From Chloroflexota bacterium (lineage in GTDB: Bacteria; Chloroflexota; UBA11872; VXOZ01), in the NCBI GenBank assembly GCA_022824225.1, contig JAJEAH010000027.1, positions 1-64,000 of the forward strand: 64,000 nt of DNA, read 5' to 3'. Positions 10,020 through 20,275 of this stretch are shown one piece after another; position 1 is the first letter of the stretch, and every line of letters starts with the position of its first letter. The notes beneath the pieces are model-generated. The model was not told the origin of the DNA. It worked only from the letters and a program-made list of their open reading frames with translations, and ran no database searches. Both the position numbers and the translations under genes were made by a program.

Positions 10020-10751
10020 ATGAAATCGCTACGGACGATGCTCCCGCCGCGGGAGGGGAACCCCATCCGCAGCAAGGAAGACCGGACAGCCTTTCTCATG
10101 CGCTATCTTGTGCATGTGGACCTGTTCCGCGATCTATCGAAGAGCGAATTGGAACAGCTCTTCGGCCATATGCCGATGCTCACGTACCCGAAGGGCACGC
10201 TGGTATTCTCTCCTGACGATCGCAGCGATCACCTCTATATCCTGAAATCCGGCGGCGTGGACATCTATCGCCTCAGTGAAGAGGGCAAGCGCCTCAGCAT
10301 CCGGCGGGTGTTCACCGGCAGTGTCTTCGGCGAAATGGGACTGCTGGGACAGAGCATGCACGGCTGTTTTGCCGAAACGGCCGCGCCCAGCCTCGTCTGC
10401 GTGATCTCCCGGGCCGAAATGGAAGACCTCCTGCGCCGCCGGCCGGACGTCGGGTTGCGCTTCTTCAAGGTAATCGGCGAGCGCATGCGGTCTCTGGAAG
10501 ACCACCTTGCCCGCCTGGCATTCAGCCCCGTCCGCGCGCGGGTGGCCGCCTTCCTGCTCGCGCACCTCGATCCTGCTTCCCGCGAGATCAAGGGCTTCAC
10601 ACATGAGGAAATCGGCGATAGCATTGGGGCATTGCGTTCCACGGTGACCCAGACCCTCGGTGACTTGGCCCGCACCGGCGTGCTGGAGATCAAATACAAG
10701 CGCATATTCGTGCACGATCTACGCGAACTCGCCAATCAAGTAAGGGAGTAG
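10020..10751 (+). CDS. Crp/Fnr-family transcriptional regulator
   Basis: cNMP-binding fold ([17 protein letters not shown]...[12 protein letters not shown]) and C-terminal HTH ([32 protein letters not shown]). Confidence 0.88.
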   Translation: MKSLRTMLPPREGNPIRSKEDRTAFLMRYLVHVDLFRDLSKSELEQLFGHMPMLTYPKGTLVFSPDDRSDHLYILKSGGVDIYRLSEEGKRLSIRRVFTGSVFGEMGLLGQSMHGCFAETAAPSLVCVISRAEMEDLLRRRPDVGLRFFKVIGERMRSLEDHLARLAFSPVRARVAAFLLAHLDPASREIKGFTHEEIGDSIGALRSTVTQTLGDLARTGVLEIKYKRIFVHDLRELANQVRE

Positions 10752-10758
10752 AAAGAAC

Positions 10759-11496
10759 ATGGCTCAGCCGGTCCGTGTCACGGTTTGGAACGAGTTCCGC
10801 CACGAGCGGAAGGACGAACAAATCCGCCGGGTGTACCCCGAAGGCATCCACCGCGCCATCGCCGAATATCTGGAGCAGCAACCGGGCTTCGCGGTGCAGA
10901 CCGCGACGCTGGATGAGCCGGAACACGGCCTGACGGATGCGGCGCTGGCCGAGACTGACGTTCTCATCTGGTGGGGCCACCAGGCCCACGCGGCGGTGGC
11001 AGATGAAATCGTGGACCGCGTCCAAGCGCGGGTGCTGGACGGCATGGGCCTCATTTGCCTGCACTCCAGCCACTTCTCCAAGATCTTTAAGCGACTCATG
11101 GGCACGACCTGCAATCTGAAGTGGCGCGAAATCGGTGAGAACGAACGCCTGTGGGTAGTTGACCCCAGCCATCCTATCGCGGAGGGTGTGGGTCAATACA
11201 TCGACATTCCCCATGAAGAGATGTACGGAGAGTTCTTCGACATTCCGCAGCCCGATAGGCTGGTATTCGTAAGCTGGTTCGCCGGCGGCGAGGTCTTCCG
11301 TAGCGGCTGCTGCTACCACCGCGGCCGCGGCAAAGTCTTCTACTTCCGCCCAGGCCATGAGACGTACCCCACCTTCTACCATGCCGAAGTGCGCCACGTG
11401 CTCGGCAACGCCGTGCGCTGGGCGGCGCCGTCGGCCGGCCCCGAGCCGGTATTCGGCAACGTGCAACCGTTGGAAGAGGTAACGGTTCAGGCTTAG
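10759..11496 (+). CDS. ThuA-like (trehalose utilisation/glutamine amidotransferase-like) protein
   Basis: [10 protein letters not shown]...[59 protein letters not shown]. Confidence 0.87.
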   Translation: MAQPVRVTVWNEFRHERKDEQIRRVYPEGIHRAIAEYLEQQPGFAVQTATLDEPEHGLTDAALAETDVLIWWGHQAHAAVADEIVDRVQARVLDGMGLICLHSSHFSKIFKRLMGTTCNLKWREIGENERLWVVDPSHPIAEGVGQYIDIPHEEMYGEFFDIPQPDRLVFVSWFAGGEVFRSGCCYHRGRGKVFYFRPGHETYPTFYHAEVRHVLGNAVRWAAPSAGPEPVFGNVQPLEEVTVQA

Positions 11497-11569
11497 CGGA
11501 TTTGCGCCCGCACAGCGCCTCCGACCGCAGGACCCGAGGCTACTGTGTCTGCCAACGGCAGGTGTAATT

Positions 11570-11594
11570 GGGGGCGGCCGCAATGGCCGCCCCC
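11570..11594. terminator. GC-rich stem-loop between convergent genes
   Basis: GGGGGCGGCC-GCAAT-GGCCGCCCCC; between ThuA end (11496) and a minus-strand gene end (11669). Confidence 0.6.
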
Positions 11595-11668
11595 GTTCTC
11601 TGCCCATATTCGGCGCGCGAGCGCGCCGCTGCCAGCCCGCGCCTGTCCCGGCCTGCGGTGAGTGCTAC

Positions 11669-12181
11669 CTATTCCGGCGCGTCGTTCTGTTGGGCGCGGC
11701 GTTGCCGGTGTCGCTCTGCGCCGCCGCGAAGCCCGATGGTCGCTCCTCCCAGAGCCAGGCCAATCTGCAGTAACACGCCGGCAGCCAGCATGGGCGCCGG
11801 ACCGACTTCGCCCCTGCCCACCTCCCACCAGCGTTCGGCAAGCGACATCGATTCCCACCGGTCGGTATAGCGGCCGTCCAGCGGCGCGGTGTCATAGTTT
11901 GCCGCCAGGTGTTGCCAGATGCCCACCACCGCCATGGCAATCGCCAACACGGCCAGCATGCGGGCCAGCCACACCGTTATGTTCGAGACCCGCACCAGCA
12001 GCGCCGCCAAGCCTATGCAGACGCCTCCCACGGCAACCCAAGGTAGCAACTGGATCCAGTCGTGCCAGTGGCGTTCCAGCGCCAACTCGCCGGCCGTGCC
12101 GGCAACACCGAGCACGACGAGAACCAGCAACACGACCCGCAGCACGTCGGCGCGCCCTCGCTGCCTAATGTGTTGAATCAT
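11669..12181 (-). CDS. Hypothetical integral membrane protein (about 4 TM)
   Basis: Hydrophobic segments VVLLVLVVLGVAG, LLPWVAVGGVCIGLAALLV, MLAVLAIAMAVVGI, MLAAGVLLQIGLALGG; 4-bp overlap with upstream ORF. Confidence 0.6.
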   Translation of the reverse strand: MIQHIRQRGRADVLRVVLLVLVVLGVAGTAGELALERHWHDWIQLLPWVAVGGVCIGLAALLVRVSNITVWLARMLAVLAIAMAVVGIWQHLAANYDTAPLDGRYTDRWESMSLAERWWEVGRGEVGPAPMLAAGVLLQIGLALGGATIGLRGGAERHRQRRAQQNDAPE

Positions 12182-12669
12182 GGTAGGTGCAATTGCGCGA
12201 CTATGGCGTCCACGACACCGGGAGCCGGATTGTACTTAGCCAGTTCACGGCGCAGCTTCGCGTAGTCCGTGTCGTCAGTGTCATAGGGGCGGTATTCGTC
12301 GACCTCTCGCGCCCAGCGCTGGGCATTGCTGATGCCGGCCGCCTCGAAAGCGGCGGCAAGCTCAGCGATCGTTGCATTGTTAGCCGAGAGTGTTTGCGCG
12401 TCCTCGGTGGAACGAGCAGTGGGAGTCGCTGCGGGTTCGGCCGTGGCGGCAGCGGGTGTTGCGTCAGTTGCCGCGGCAGTGGCGGCGCCGTTCTGGGCCG
12501 CAGTTTCCGTATCGTCGCCTCCGCACGAGGCGCCCAGGGCAACTACGGCCACCAATGCGATTGCCAGCGTGAACCGCAGGAATGCAGGCGGCGGTCGCAG
12601 CCCGGTGCGCTTGCGTCTCCGATTCCTTGTCGTGGCTGGGGTTTTTGCATCGAGGCTGGCGGACTGCAT
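12178..12669 (-). CDS. Hypothetical lipoprotein-like protein with small helical C-terminal domain
   Basis: FTLAIALVAVVALGASCGGDD lipobox-like; low-complexity A/T linker; C-term SANNATIAELAAAFEAAGISNAQRWAREVDEYRPYDTDD...VVDAIVAQL; ATGA overlap with 11669..12181. Confidence 0.55.
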   Translation of the reverse strand: MQSASLDAKTPATTRNRRRKRTGLRPPPAFLRFTLAIALVAVVALGASCGGDDTETAAQNGAATAAATDATPAAATAEPAATPTARSTEDAQTLSANNATIAELAAAFEAAGISNAQRWAREVDEYRPYDTDDTDYAKLRRELAKYNPAPGVVDAIVAQLHLP

Positions 12670-12971
12670 GAGAGACTCTCCTTGCAAGTTGAACTCGGCG
12701 ACACAGGACAATCCGAACAAGGCCGCAGGCAGAAGCTGGGGCGTACAGCACAGACGACCAGCGGGCAGCGGGCGCGAAATGCGGTTCAGACTGCTTTCGG
12801 CAGACCAAGATCTAACTCAGGGGCGCAACGTACGCCTGCCACCGCGTGCCACGATGTTTCAAGCCCATCGCCCCTTCCGTACCTCCCGCTTGGCGCGGAA
12901 GGGAAACGCAAGGGACACAAGACGCCGCCTACACGTGCACTACCCGAACAATCTGCCCCAATAGCCCCGCT

Positions 12972-14471
12972 TTACTGCCGCAGCATTTCCTGCATCGCGA
13001 TCGAGACCTGTTGGGCCGCGTCGGCCACGCCGCTTTCGCCGCTCAAGATGGGAGTCATGAGGTGCTGTTGCAGCAGGCTCTGCAGCGAGGGCGCGAGCAG
13101 CGGAGGCACGCCTCGACTGTAGCCTAGGGCGTTGGCTATGACTGTGGCGTCCTCAATGGTCAGGCTCGGGCGCACTTGTCGGATGCGTTCGCCGGACACG
13201 TTGTAGACGGGATAGCCGAAGAAGGTGACCGGCAACTGGGAAAGCTCCCGCGCCAGCACCACGGCCGCCTGGGCCGCCAGCCCGGTGTCTTTGGCCTGCG
13301 CGCCTACGCCCAGTCCCGCGGCCGGCGCCACCCACGTGGCCTGGCGGCTATCAACCGGCAATGCCGCGGCGCGGATCTGGTCCGCGCCCAGTCCCTGTCC
13401 GCCGCCGGAGCGCACGGCAGTCGCCAGGCGCGCCGTTGCGCTCGGCTGGTTGCCGCCGCCCCCACCGCCGCCTCCGCCGCCCCGGCCGGCCTGCGGCAGT
13501 TCGTCGAAGGAAACAACCTGCATGCCGTCGCGGGTGGAGCGCATGAACGAGAAGGTGCCGGCGGGCGGGTTCGGCGCAATCTGGTGGAACGTGATGATGT
13601 CGCGCCAGAGTTCTATGCCCTTGATGGCTTCCGGCTCGGCCAGCCGCACGTCACCGCCTTCGGCCCCAAATACTTCACCGCCGTGGCTCCAGATCATGCT
13701 GAGCAGCAGCGGCACGGAGTTGTGGGCATACGTGCCCCATTGTCCGCCCGCTTCATCGGCATACGTCAGGCGTTTGCCCGCTTCGATCATCTCGGTCCAG
13801 GTCCACGATTCCGTGGGCGCGGGTACACCCGACAATTGAAACAGATCCTCATCATACGTGAGCGTGTTGATGGTACTGGAAAGCGGCAACAGGAGCACCT
13901 GCCCCTGCCAGGTGACTGCCTCGAGCGCGCCGGGCGCGAACGCGTCGAGGTCAACACTGCCGTCGACGCGGGTGGCCTGCTCGAACGGTTCGATGATGCC
14001 CTCTTCCAAGAGGAGCGGCAACTCGTTCATATTGCTAATCATCAGGAGATCGGGCAGGGGATCGCCGCTGGCCAATTGACCGCTTGCCTCCGCCTCATTG
14101 AGGGTCTCCGCGATGGGGCTGAACGGCGTCGGCGTCGGTTCCGCGTTGTTGTTCGCGCCGAAGAACGCGCCAAAGTTCGGGTTTGGCCCCGGCGGGACGA
14201 CCGTGAGCGAGACGTCCATGGTGAAGCCCAGGCTCTGGTTGTTGATTTCGTTGGCGGCAGACTGGAGGTTGGCCAATATGTTCCCCGCCTGTGCGGCCTG
14301 AAAATTGCCGCCTTGGCCCTGGCCTTGGGGAATGAAGACCGCGACGTTGACCGTCTTGTCGCCGCCGTCGCCACCGACGAGATCGTCAAAGAAACCGCAT
14401 CCCGACGCGAGGCTAGCCGCCAGCGGCACGCCCCCAAGCAAACCTAAGTACGATCGACGAGTCATCCCCAT
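12972..14471 (-). CDS. ABC transporter extracellular solute-binding protein (lipoprotein)
   Basis: MTRRSYLGLLGGVPLAASLASGC Tat/lipobox; SBP-like segments TLTYDEDLFQLSGVPAPTESWTWTEMIEAGKRLT; GGGGGGGGGG insert. Confidence 0.75.
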   Translation of the reverse strand: MGMTRRSYLGLLGGVPLAASLASGCGFFDDLVGGDGGDKTVNVAVFIPQGQGQGGNFQAAQAGNILANLQSAANEINNQSLGFTMDVSLTVVPPGPNPNFGAFFGANNNAEPTPTPFSPIAETLNEAEASGQLASGDPLPDLLMISNMNELPLLLEEGIIEPFEQATRVDGSVDLDAFAPGALEAVTWQGQVLLLPLSSTINTLTYDEDLFQLSGVPAPTESWTWTEMIEAGKRLTYADEAGGQWGTYAHNSVPLLLSMIWSHGGEVFGAEGGDVRLAEPEAIKGIELWRDIITFHQIAPNPPAGTFSFMRSTRDGMQVVSFDELPQAGRGGGGGGGGGGNQPSATARLATAVRSGGGQGLGADQIRAAALPVDSRQATWVAPAAGLGVGAQAKDTGLAAQAAVVLARELSQLPVTFFGYPVYNVSGERIRQVRPSLTIEDATVIANALGYSRGVPPLLAPSLQSLLQQHLMTPILSGESGVADAAQQVSIAMQEMLRQ

Positions 14472-15301
14472 TGCCGGCTTCTCCTTGGCCTATGCCTTCA
14501 CGTGCGACTAACTTTGTTGCGCGAACATTCGCGCCCGCCGCGTTGAATCTATCCCGCGTAGACTGGGCCTGCCGCACACGGCGCCTGCAAGGCGCCACGC
14601 CGCCGCTACACCCGCTGGCCAGCCTTCCCACTCGCGCCTGACGCCGGTTGCGCCTAGAGTCGCTTGCGCTATTGCCCACGCGTGCAGGGCAGAAACCCGG
14701 AACAGAACTCAGTAGGACGCACATCAACTCCTGCCTATGCTAACGGCGAACTGTCAAGAGAATATGAAGAAGCGGCGTCGCAGTCCGCAGAATCAACGTA
14801 TTGGGAGTGCGCTCCCCTATGGGACGGGCAAAGCGCCGCGCCCGCGCTCGTACGGTTTTCCGCCATGGGTGGCACGTGGTTCTACACGCCGCGCTATGAA
14901 CGTGCCGCGCGGCATGGTGCACCGCGCAAGGCCGCGCCCCAGCCGCCGGAGCGATCCTGGCCGCGCGCGGTCGCCCGGCACTTGGGCCTGGCAGCGCAGG
15001 GGGCCGCTGCAATCCACACCTAAGATCACCCACGCCAGACGTTTTGGGGCAGCCATGGGATCGGCGACGCGGCAAGCCAGTTTCGCCGCAGAGCCAGACG
15101 GGCTCGCCTGTTTCGCTCGTGTCAAGACCCATGAATCGCCAAAGCCGCCTATGGAGTCTGGGTCTCACCATATGACGGCTTTGGGAGTGCAAGCCGTTAC
15201 TCTCTACGTGCTCGCCGGCGCTTGGCGTACGCTCTGCGTCCGGCAAATACCTCGCACTACACCTCCACCTCGCCAAGAGCGCTGGGGTGGGGATCCGAGC
15301 A

Positions 15302-16282
15302 CTACAGTGGGAGTTGCACCACGGCGCCCTCTTCCGCCGACTGGAACGTGGCCAGGCAGACTTCCAACGCGCGGCGGCCGTCATGGCCGTCGGGCGACGG
15401 CGTGGCGCCGGTGCGCACACAGTCATAGAACGCCGCGAGTTGGCTGCGCATGCCCTCGCTCTGGCTCGGCGTCTCGACGGTCTCGCGCGTGCCGTCGTGG
15501 TTCGCGATACTCAGCCCGGAGTGCCGGTTCACGTGGATGGAGCCTTTCGTGCCGGCAATGCCGAAGTTCGAAGCCCCCGCGGGGTAGATCTGGCCGCTGT
15601 GCAGCGAGCCGATCGCTCCGTTCGCAAAATTCATCGTGGAGATGAACACGTCCTCGATGTCCGTATCGGCAAACGTGCCAAAGGTGGCGTTGCCGTTGAC
15701 GGAAGACACCGCGCCGCCCATCCAGAGCACGAGGTCAAGCTCGTGGCAAGACGAAGACCAGGTTCCGCCCACCATGTCCCGGCGCAGCCGCCACTGGCCT
15801 ACGCCCACCGGAGGCCGGCCGCTCAGGCGGGTTGCCCACACCATCTTGAGGTCGCCAATATCGCCATTCTCCAGGCGCTTGTGCAGGTCGATGTAGATCG
15901 GCCAGTAGCGCATGACGAAGCCGAGCATGAGCGGCACGCCGTTTTTCTCGGCGGCGGCGATCATGGCGTCGCAGTCGTCAAGCTGCAGGGCCATGGGTTT
16001 CTCGCAGAATACGGCTATGCCGGCATTCGCGGCGTCTACGCAGATTTCACGGTGGGTAAAGGTCGGTGTCACCACCAACACGGCATCCAGGCCTTCGGCG
16101 AGCAAATCACTGTGGTTGGAAAACGCCTTGACACCCAATTCGCCCGCCACCGCCTGGGCGGATTCCAGGTTGACGTCCGCCACGCCCACCAACTCAATGC
16201 CTTCTAATTCATGCGAGATCTTCGCCTCGCTCGGACCCAGTCCTCCGCAGCCTATGACGCCGGTGCGCAATGTGCTTGCCAT
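15302..16282 (-). CDS. Gfo/Idh/MocA-family oxidoreductase
   Basis: RTGVIGCGGLGPSEAK Rossmann start, VFCEKPMALQLDDCDAMIAAAEKNGVPLMLGFVMRYWP. Confidence 0.9.
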   Translation of the reverse strand: MASTLRTGVIGCGGLGPSEAKISHELEGIELVGVADVNLESAQAVAGELGVKAFSNHSDLLAEGLDAVLVVTPTFTHREICVDAANAGIAVFCEKPMALQLDDCDAMIAAAEKNGVPLMLGFVMRYWPIYIDLHKRLENGDIGDLKMVWATRLSGRPPVGVGQWRLRRDMVGGTWSSSCHELDLVLWMGGAVSSVNGNATFGTFADTDIEDVFISTMNFANGAIGSLHSGQIYPAGASNFGIAGTKGSIHVNRHSGLSIANHDGTRETVETPSQSEGMRSQLAAFYDCVRTGATPSPDGHDGRRALEVCLATFQSAEEGAVVQLPL

Positions 16283-16492
16283 AGCCGGACTCTCCTTGTT
16301 TATTCTGGTACTCAGGGCAGCATGCAACCCGCCTCAAGCGGATTTGGACACCATGATAGCAGGTAGATTCTTGCATGGGAACTTTGCCCTTTCTTCCCCT
16401 TGTCTTTCGCCGTTTGGCGCGTTCACGTTCGCAGGTCAATCTCGCTACAATAGAACCACTGTTATCACGCAAAATCCATGAGGAGACTATCC

Positions 16493-17536
16493 ATGGCGGA
16501 AACGTATCGCGTCGGCATCATCGGGTGCGGGTGGATGGGCAAGGCGCACGCGCAGACGTATGCCGAACTGGACAACGTGCGGATGGTGGCCGCCGCGGAC
16601 ACGCATCCCAAGGCGCTGGCCGAGTTGCAGGGGGAGCATTCCATCGCGAACGGGTATGCCGACTACCACGACATGCTGGCCAAAGAAGATCTGGACATCG
16701 TGAGCGTTTGCTCGTGGCCAGGGCTGCACGCGCCCATGACCATCGCTGCCGCCGAGGCGAACGTGCCCGGCATCATCTGCGAAAAACCCATGGCGCGCAC
16801 CCTCGCCGAGGCCGACGCCATGATCGCCGCCGCGGAAAGGCACGGCTCCAAGCTCGTCATCGGCCACCAAGGCCGGTTTCGCAAGCAGACCAACGCAATC
16901 CGGAGTCTCATCCAGGATGGCGCCATCGGTCGCGTGGAAATGCTCTATATCCAGCAGGCCGGCGGGCTTACCAACAGCTCCGTTCACAATGTTGACTACT
17001 CCCGCTTCATTTTGGGCGACCCCAAGGTGAACTGGGTGATGGGGTCGGTGGAACGCCGCACGGACCGCTACGAGCGCGCCCAACGCATCGAGGACCGCGC
17101 CCAGGCGCTGATCGGCTTTGCCGGCGGCGCGCGCGGCATCCTGGAGTCAGACATTGGCGACGACCGCCGCGTGCAGCCCTGCGTCATCTACGGCTCACAC
17201 GGCAGCATCTTCCCGGTGAGCGGCGGCATTCGCGTCCTCAACGCCGACGGCATCCGGGAGATGTCGTTCACTGAGCCCAACGCCCAGGCGCTCCAGGCGC
17301 AAGAACTCATCGATTGGCTGGAGGGCCGGCGCGAACACCGCGGTCACGCCCAAAACGGCCGGCAGGCGCTGGAGGTGCTGCTGGCGATCTCGGCATCCAC
17401 CTATACGCGGGGCATCGTGCACATGCCGCTGGAGATTGCGGACTACCCGCTGGACCTCGCCATCGACGAGGGCGTGTTGCCGGTGGAAGAGCCGGGAGCT
17501 TATGACATTCGCGGCTATCTGGTGCGCAAAGACTAG
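16493..17536 (+). CDS. Gfo/Idh/MocA-family oxidoreductase
   Basis: YRVGIIGCGWMGKAHAQTYAEL, GIICEKPMARTLAEADAMIAAAERHGSKLVIGHQGRF. Confidence 0.92.
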   Translation: MAETYRVGIIGCGWMGKAHAQTYAELDNVRMVAAADTHPKALAELQGEHSIANGYADYHDMLAKEDLDIVSVCSWPGLHAPMTIAAAEANVPGIICEKPMARTLAEADAMIAAAERHGSKLVIGHQGRFRKQTNAIRSLIQDGAIGRVEMLYIQQAGGLTNSSVHNVDYSRFILGDPKVNWVMGSVERRTDRYERAQRIEDRAQALIGFAGGARGILESDIGDDRRVQPCVIYGSHGSIFPVSGGIRVLNADGIREMSFTEPNAQALQAQELIDWLEGRREHRGHAQNGRQALEVLLAISASTYTRGIVHMPLEIADYPLDLAIDEGVLPVEEPGAYDIRGYLVRKD

Positions 17537-17760
17537 GCGGAGTACACTGTCACTGGGGAGCGAGAACATGGACGCGGCCGCGCGGACGCGGGCGCGCAGG
17601 CCGCCCAAGCCCACTGGTCGCTCGCAACGTAGGACCGCAGCCGGCAAGGCCCGAAAACGCAGGTCTGCGGCCCGCGCTACCTGACGGCTCACTGGCGAAT
17701 CCCGCAATCCGATTACTCAGTCCTGCAACTCGACACCAAGGCGCACAGTTCCGCAACCGG

Positions 17761-17891
17761 CATCCCCGGTAGCGTGGGTTTGCGACCTGCGCCACCTGCC
17801 AGCCTAGATTCGGCAAACTGAACACAGAGGAGCGGAAAACCCTGGCCCGCATCCCCGGTAGCGCAGGTTTGCAACCTGCGCCGCCTGCCAG
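17761..17891. repeat. Two copies of a 42-bp intergenic repeat (CATCCCCGGTAGCG..GGTTTGC.ACCTGCGCC.CCTGCCAG)
   Basis: Copies at 17761-17802 and 17850-17891; second copy contains the palindrome GCAGGTT-TGC-AACCTGC. Confidence 0.75.
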
Positions 17892-18065
17892 ACAATACTC
17901 GCGACCCCGAAGCCCAGCGGCGGGCGACTAGATTTCTGCGTGCCCGCTAATCAAAAGACGGCAACCTGCTGCCGCGATGCACTGCTTTTCAACGTAGGAG
18001 TACATATCCGCCAGGGGTTGCCAGCGTACGAGAGCCCCAATACCGCCACCAAAGGAGCGATTGAC

Positions 18066-19112
18066 ATGGCCGTACAGAGCGCTAGCGTGCTGTCCCAGGA
18101 CGAATTGGCCGCCATTTTGGCCCAGCAGCCCCGCGTTGACCTGGGCACGTTTCCTACGCCCCTGGACCCCTGCCCCCGGCTCTCCGAAGCCGTCGGCGGG
18201 CCGCCGATCTACATCAAGCGCGACGACCTCACCGGACTCGCCCTGGGCGGCAATAAGACGCGGAACCTCGAGTTTCAGATCGGTTCGGCCGTGGCGCAAG
18301 GCTGTGACAGTGTCGTTGCCGGCGCCGACACCCAGTCCAATCAGTGCCGTCAGACTGCTGCTGCCTGCGCCAAAGTGGGCCTGGACTGCTATCTGGTGCT
18401 CTCCGCCGGGTTGCACAGCGAGTTGCAGGGCAATCTCCTGCTCGACCACGTCTTCGGCGCCAACGTCACGGTGCTTGACGACGCCAACATCGACAACTTG
18501 CAGGCGCGGATCGATCCCATCGAGGCAGACCTGCGCGCCCAGGGCCGCAAGACCTATCGCATCACCAGCATGTATCCGGAACCGGCGTTGCGGGCCATGT
18601 GCGGCTATCTGAGCTGCGCTCTCGAACTCTCAACCCAGCTTGCCGCGCTACCCAAGCCGCCGAGCGCCATCTTCATCACGTCCGGTTCCGGCACCACCCA
18701 CGCCGGGTTCGCCACCGGGGTCAAATTGCTGGGTCTCCCCACCAAGGTGATTGGCATTTCAATCAAAGAACCTGCGGACGAACAGCGGGAGAACGTGGCG
18801 AAACGGTCACAGACGCTCGCCGAGCAGCTTGGCCTGCCGTGCGCCCTCACTGTGGACGAGGTGCTCGTCTACGGAGAGTATATCGGCGAGAAGTACGGCG
18901 TCGTCACGGAGGCCGGCATGGAGGCGCTCCGGCTCACCGCGCAGACTGAGGGCATCCTGCTCGATCCGGTCTACACGGGCAAGACCATGTCCGGCCTCAT
19001 CGACATGGCGCGAAAAGGCGACATCCCCGCCGACCAACCCGCCGTCATGGTGCATACAGGCGGCATTCCGGCGCTGTTCGCCTACCACGAAGAACTCATG
19101 GCCGCGCTGTAA
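18066..19112 (+). CDS. PLP-dependent D-cysteine desulfhydrase / ACC deaminase-family protein
   Basis: FPTPLDPCPRLSEAVGGPPIYIKRDDLTGLALGGNKTRNLEFQIGSAVAQGCDSVVAGADTQSNQCRQTAAACAKVGL. Confidence 0.88.
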   Translation: MAVQSASVLSQDELAAILAQQPRVDLGTFPTPLDPCPRLSEAVGGPPIYIKRDDLTGLALGGNKTRNLEFQIGSAVAQGCDSVVAGADTQSNQCRQTAAACAKVGLDCYLVLSAGLHSELQGNLLLDHVFGANVTVLDDANIDNLQARIDPIEADLRAQGRKTYRITSMYPEPALRAMCGYLSCALELSTQLAALPKPPSAIFITSGSGTTHAGFATGVKLLGLPTKVIGISIKEPADEQRENVAKRSQTLAEQLGLPCALTVDEVLVYGEYIGEKYGVVTEAGMEALRLTAQTEGILLDPVYTGKTMSGLIDMARKGDIPADQPAVMVHTGGIPALFAYHEELMAAL

Positions 19113-19203
19113 GCGTCGCGGGGCACAGTCCGGCAACCGTTGGCCAAACTTTGGTGTGGCAAGCGACCGCACTTACGCAGTACGTAGTCGGTTGGGAGTC
19201 AGT

Positions 19204-19584
19204 CTAGCCTGCCGTCCCATCCTTGCGGCGGTGCAAGAGTATCAGGTTGCCGTCCGGGTCAGCAATGGCGGCCGCATGGCAGGTCGCCTGTTCGCCAGGC
19301 TCGAGGACCACGTTCACCCCTTGCCCGCGCAGTTCCTCAACTGCTTGCCGCACGTCATCTACCGCCAGCGCGACGGCGCCGCCCCGGTGGTCTGCATTCC
19401 CGGCGTCGTCCTCACGAGTGGCTCGCAGCGCAAGCACCGTGGGCGTGTCGCCGACTGAAAACTCCACCCAACCGGAGCCGATCCATCCAGAGAGCGTGAG
19501 GCCGAGGGTGTTTTCGTAGAAGTCCGCGCTCTTGCCAATGTCGCTCACCGTAAAGCAGAAGAAGTCGACGCCTCTTGGTTTCAT
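19204..19584 (-). CDS. VOC (glyoxalase/bleomycin resistance) family protein
   Basis: VDFFCFTVSDIGKSADFYENTLGLTL...HAAAIADPDGNLILLHRR. Confidence 0.87.
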   Translation of the reverse strand: MKPRGVDFFCFTVSDIGKSADFYENTLGLTLSGWIGSGWVEFSVGDTPTVLALRATREDDAGNADHRGGAVALAVDDVRQAVEELRGQGVNVVLEPGEQATCHAAAIADPDGNLILLHRRKDGTAG

Positions 19585-19723
19585 CGGAAACTCCACAGTT
19601 GATACCCATCACGTTTTGATCTGCGGCGGCGCGGCTTAGGCATTCTCCATACTCTCTGGACCGCGACTGGTAGGTATTGACGGCTGCACAAGTATGAGTG
19701 TCAACGCAATCGGCTGCGGTTCG

Positions 19724-19856
19724 AAATGTCACTTTGAGAAGCGCAGCCAAATCGTCACTCTGAGGAGTGCACCCAAAACGTCATTCTGAGGAGCGCAGCC
19801 AAAATGTCATTCTGAAGAGTGCAGCCAAATCGTCATTCTGAGGAGTGCAGCGACAA
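19724..19856. repeat. Tandem array of a 26-bp unit (GTCATTCTGAGGAGTGCAGCCAAAAC type), 5 copies
   Basis: GTCA..CTGA starts at 19727, 19753, 19779, 19805, 19831, constant 26-bp spacing. Confidence 0.9.
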
Positions 19857-19921
19857 AGAATCTAGAGTCGGAAGCATGCTAGATTCCGCGAACCCTGTTC
19901 GACGCTCCGCTCGGAATGACA
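19831..19921. repeat. Palindromic MITE/REP-like element with inverted ends (GTCATTC...GAATGAC)
   Basis: GTCATTCTGAGGAG...AGAATCTAGAG...CTAGATTC...CGCTCGGAATGAC; internal and terminal inverted repeats. Confidence 0.65.
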
Positions 19922-20275
19922 TGAGATCCAAAACAGCAAGGACTTCAAGCCCAAATCTGCTAAACCCCCTCTGGACAGGGCTTGCGCAACAGAGACCATC
20001 CGCACAACAGCAAGACAAGCGTGCGCGACCTGCAACTTGACACCATTCTAGTGCAGTAGCTGGGCAACGGCGCGGGTCAGCCTCAGTTCGCTCTGCCTCT
20101 ATGCCCTGATTCTCAGCCACGCAACCCGCCCCGGCTGCGGCTCACCATTCTTGACGACCAGTTCGAATCTGTATAACACTAGGTGTGAGACCGGCGCATT
20201 GCTACCATAGAGGTGATCATCGTAGCAACTGTCGCTCCTCGGTCGTAGGCGTCAAGCAAATGGAGGAAATCCGAA

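Noticed and set aside
13176-14447. 423-aa plus-strand ORF
   Set aside because: Antisense to the solute-binding protein 12972..14471.
14737-15645. 302-aa plus-strand ORF in the 14.5-15.3 kb gap
   Set aside because: Arg/Ser/Pro-rich with no domains, and it runs antisense into the Gfo/Idh/MocA gene; the gap is left unannotated.
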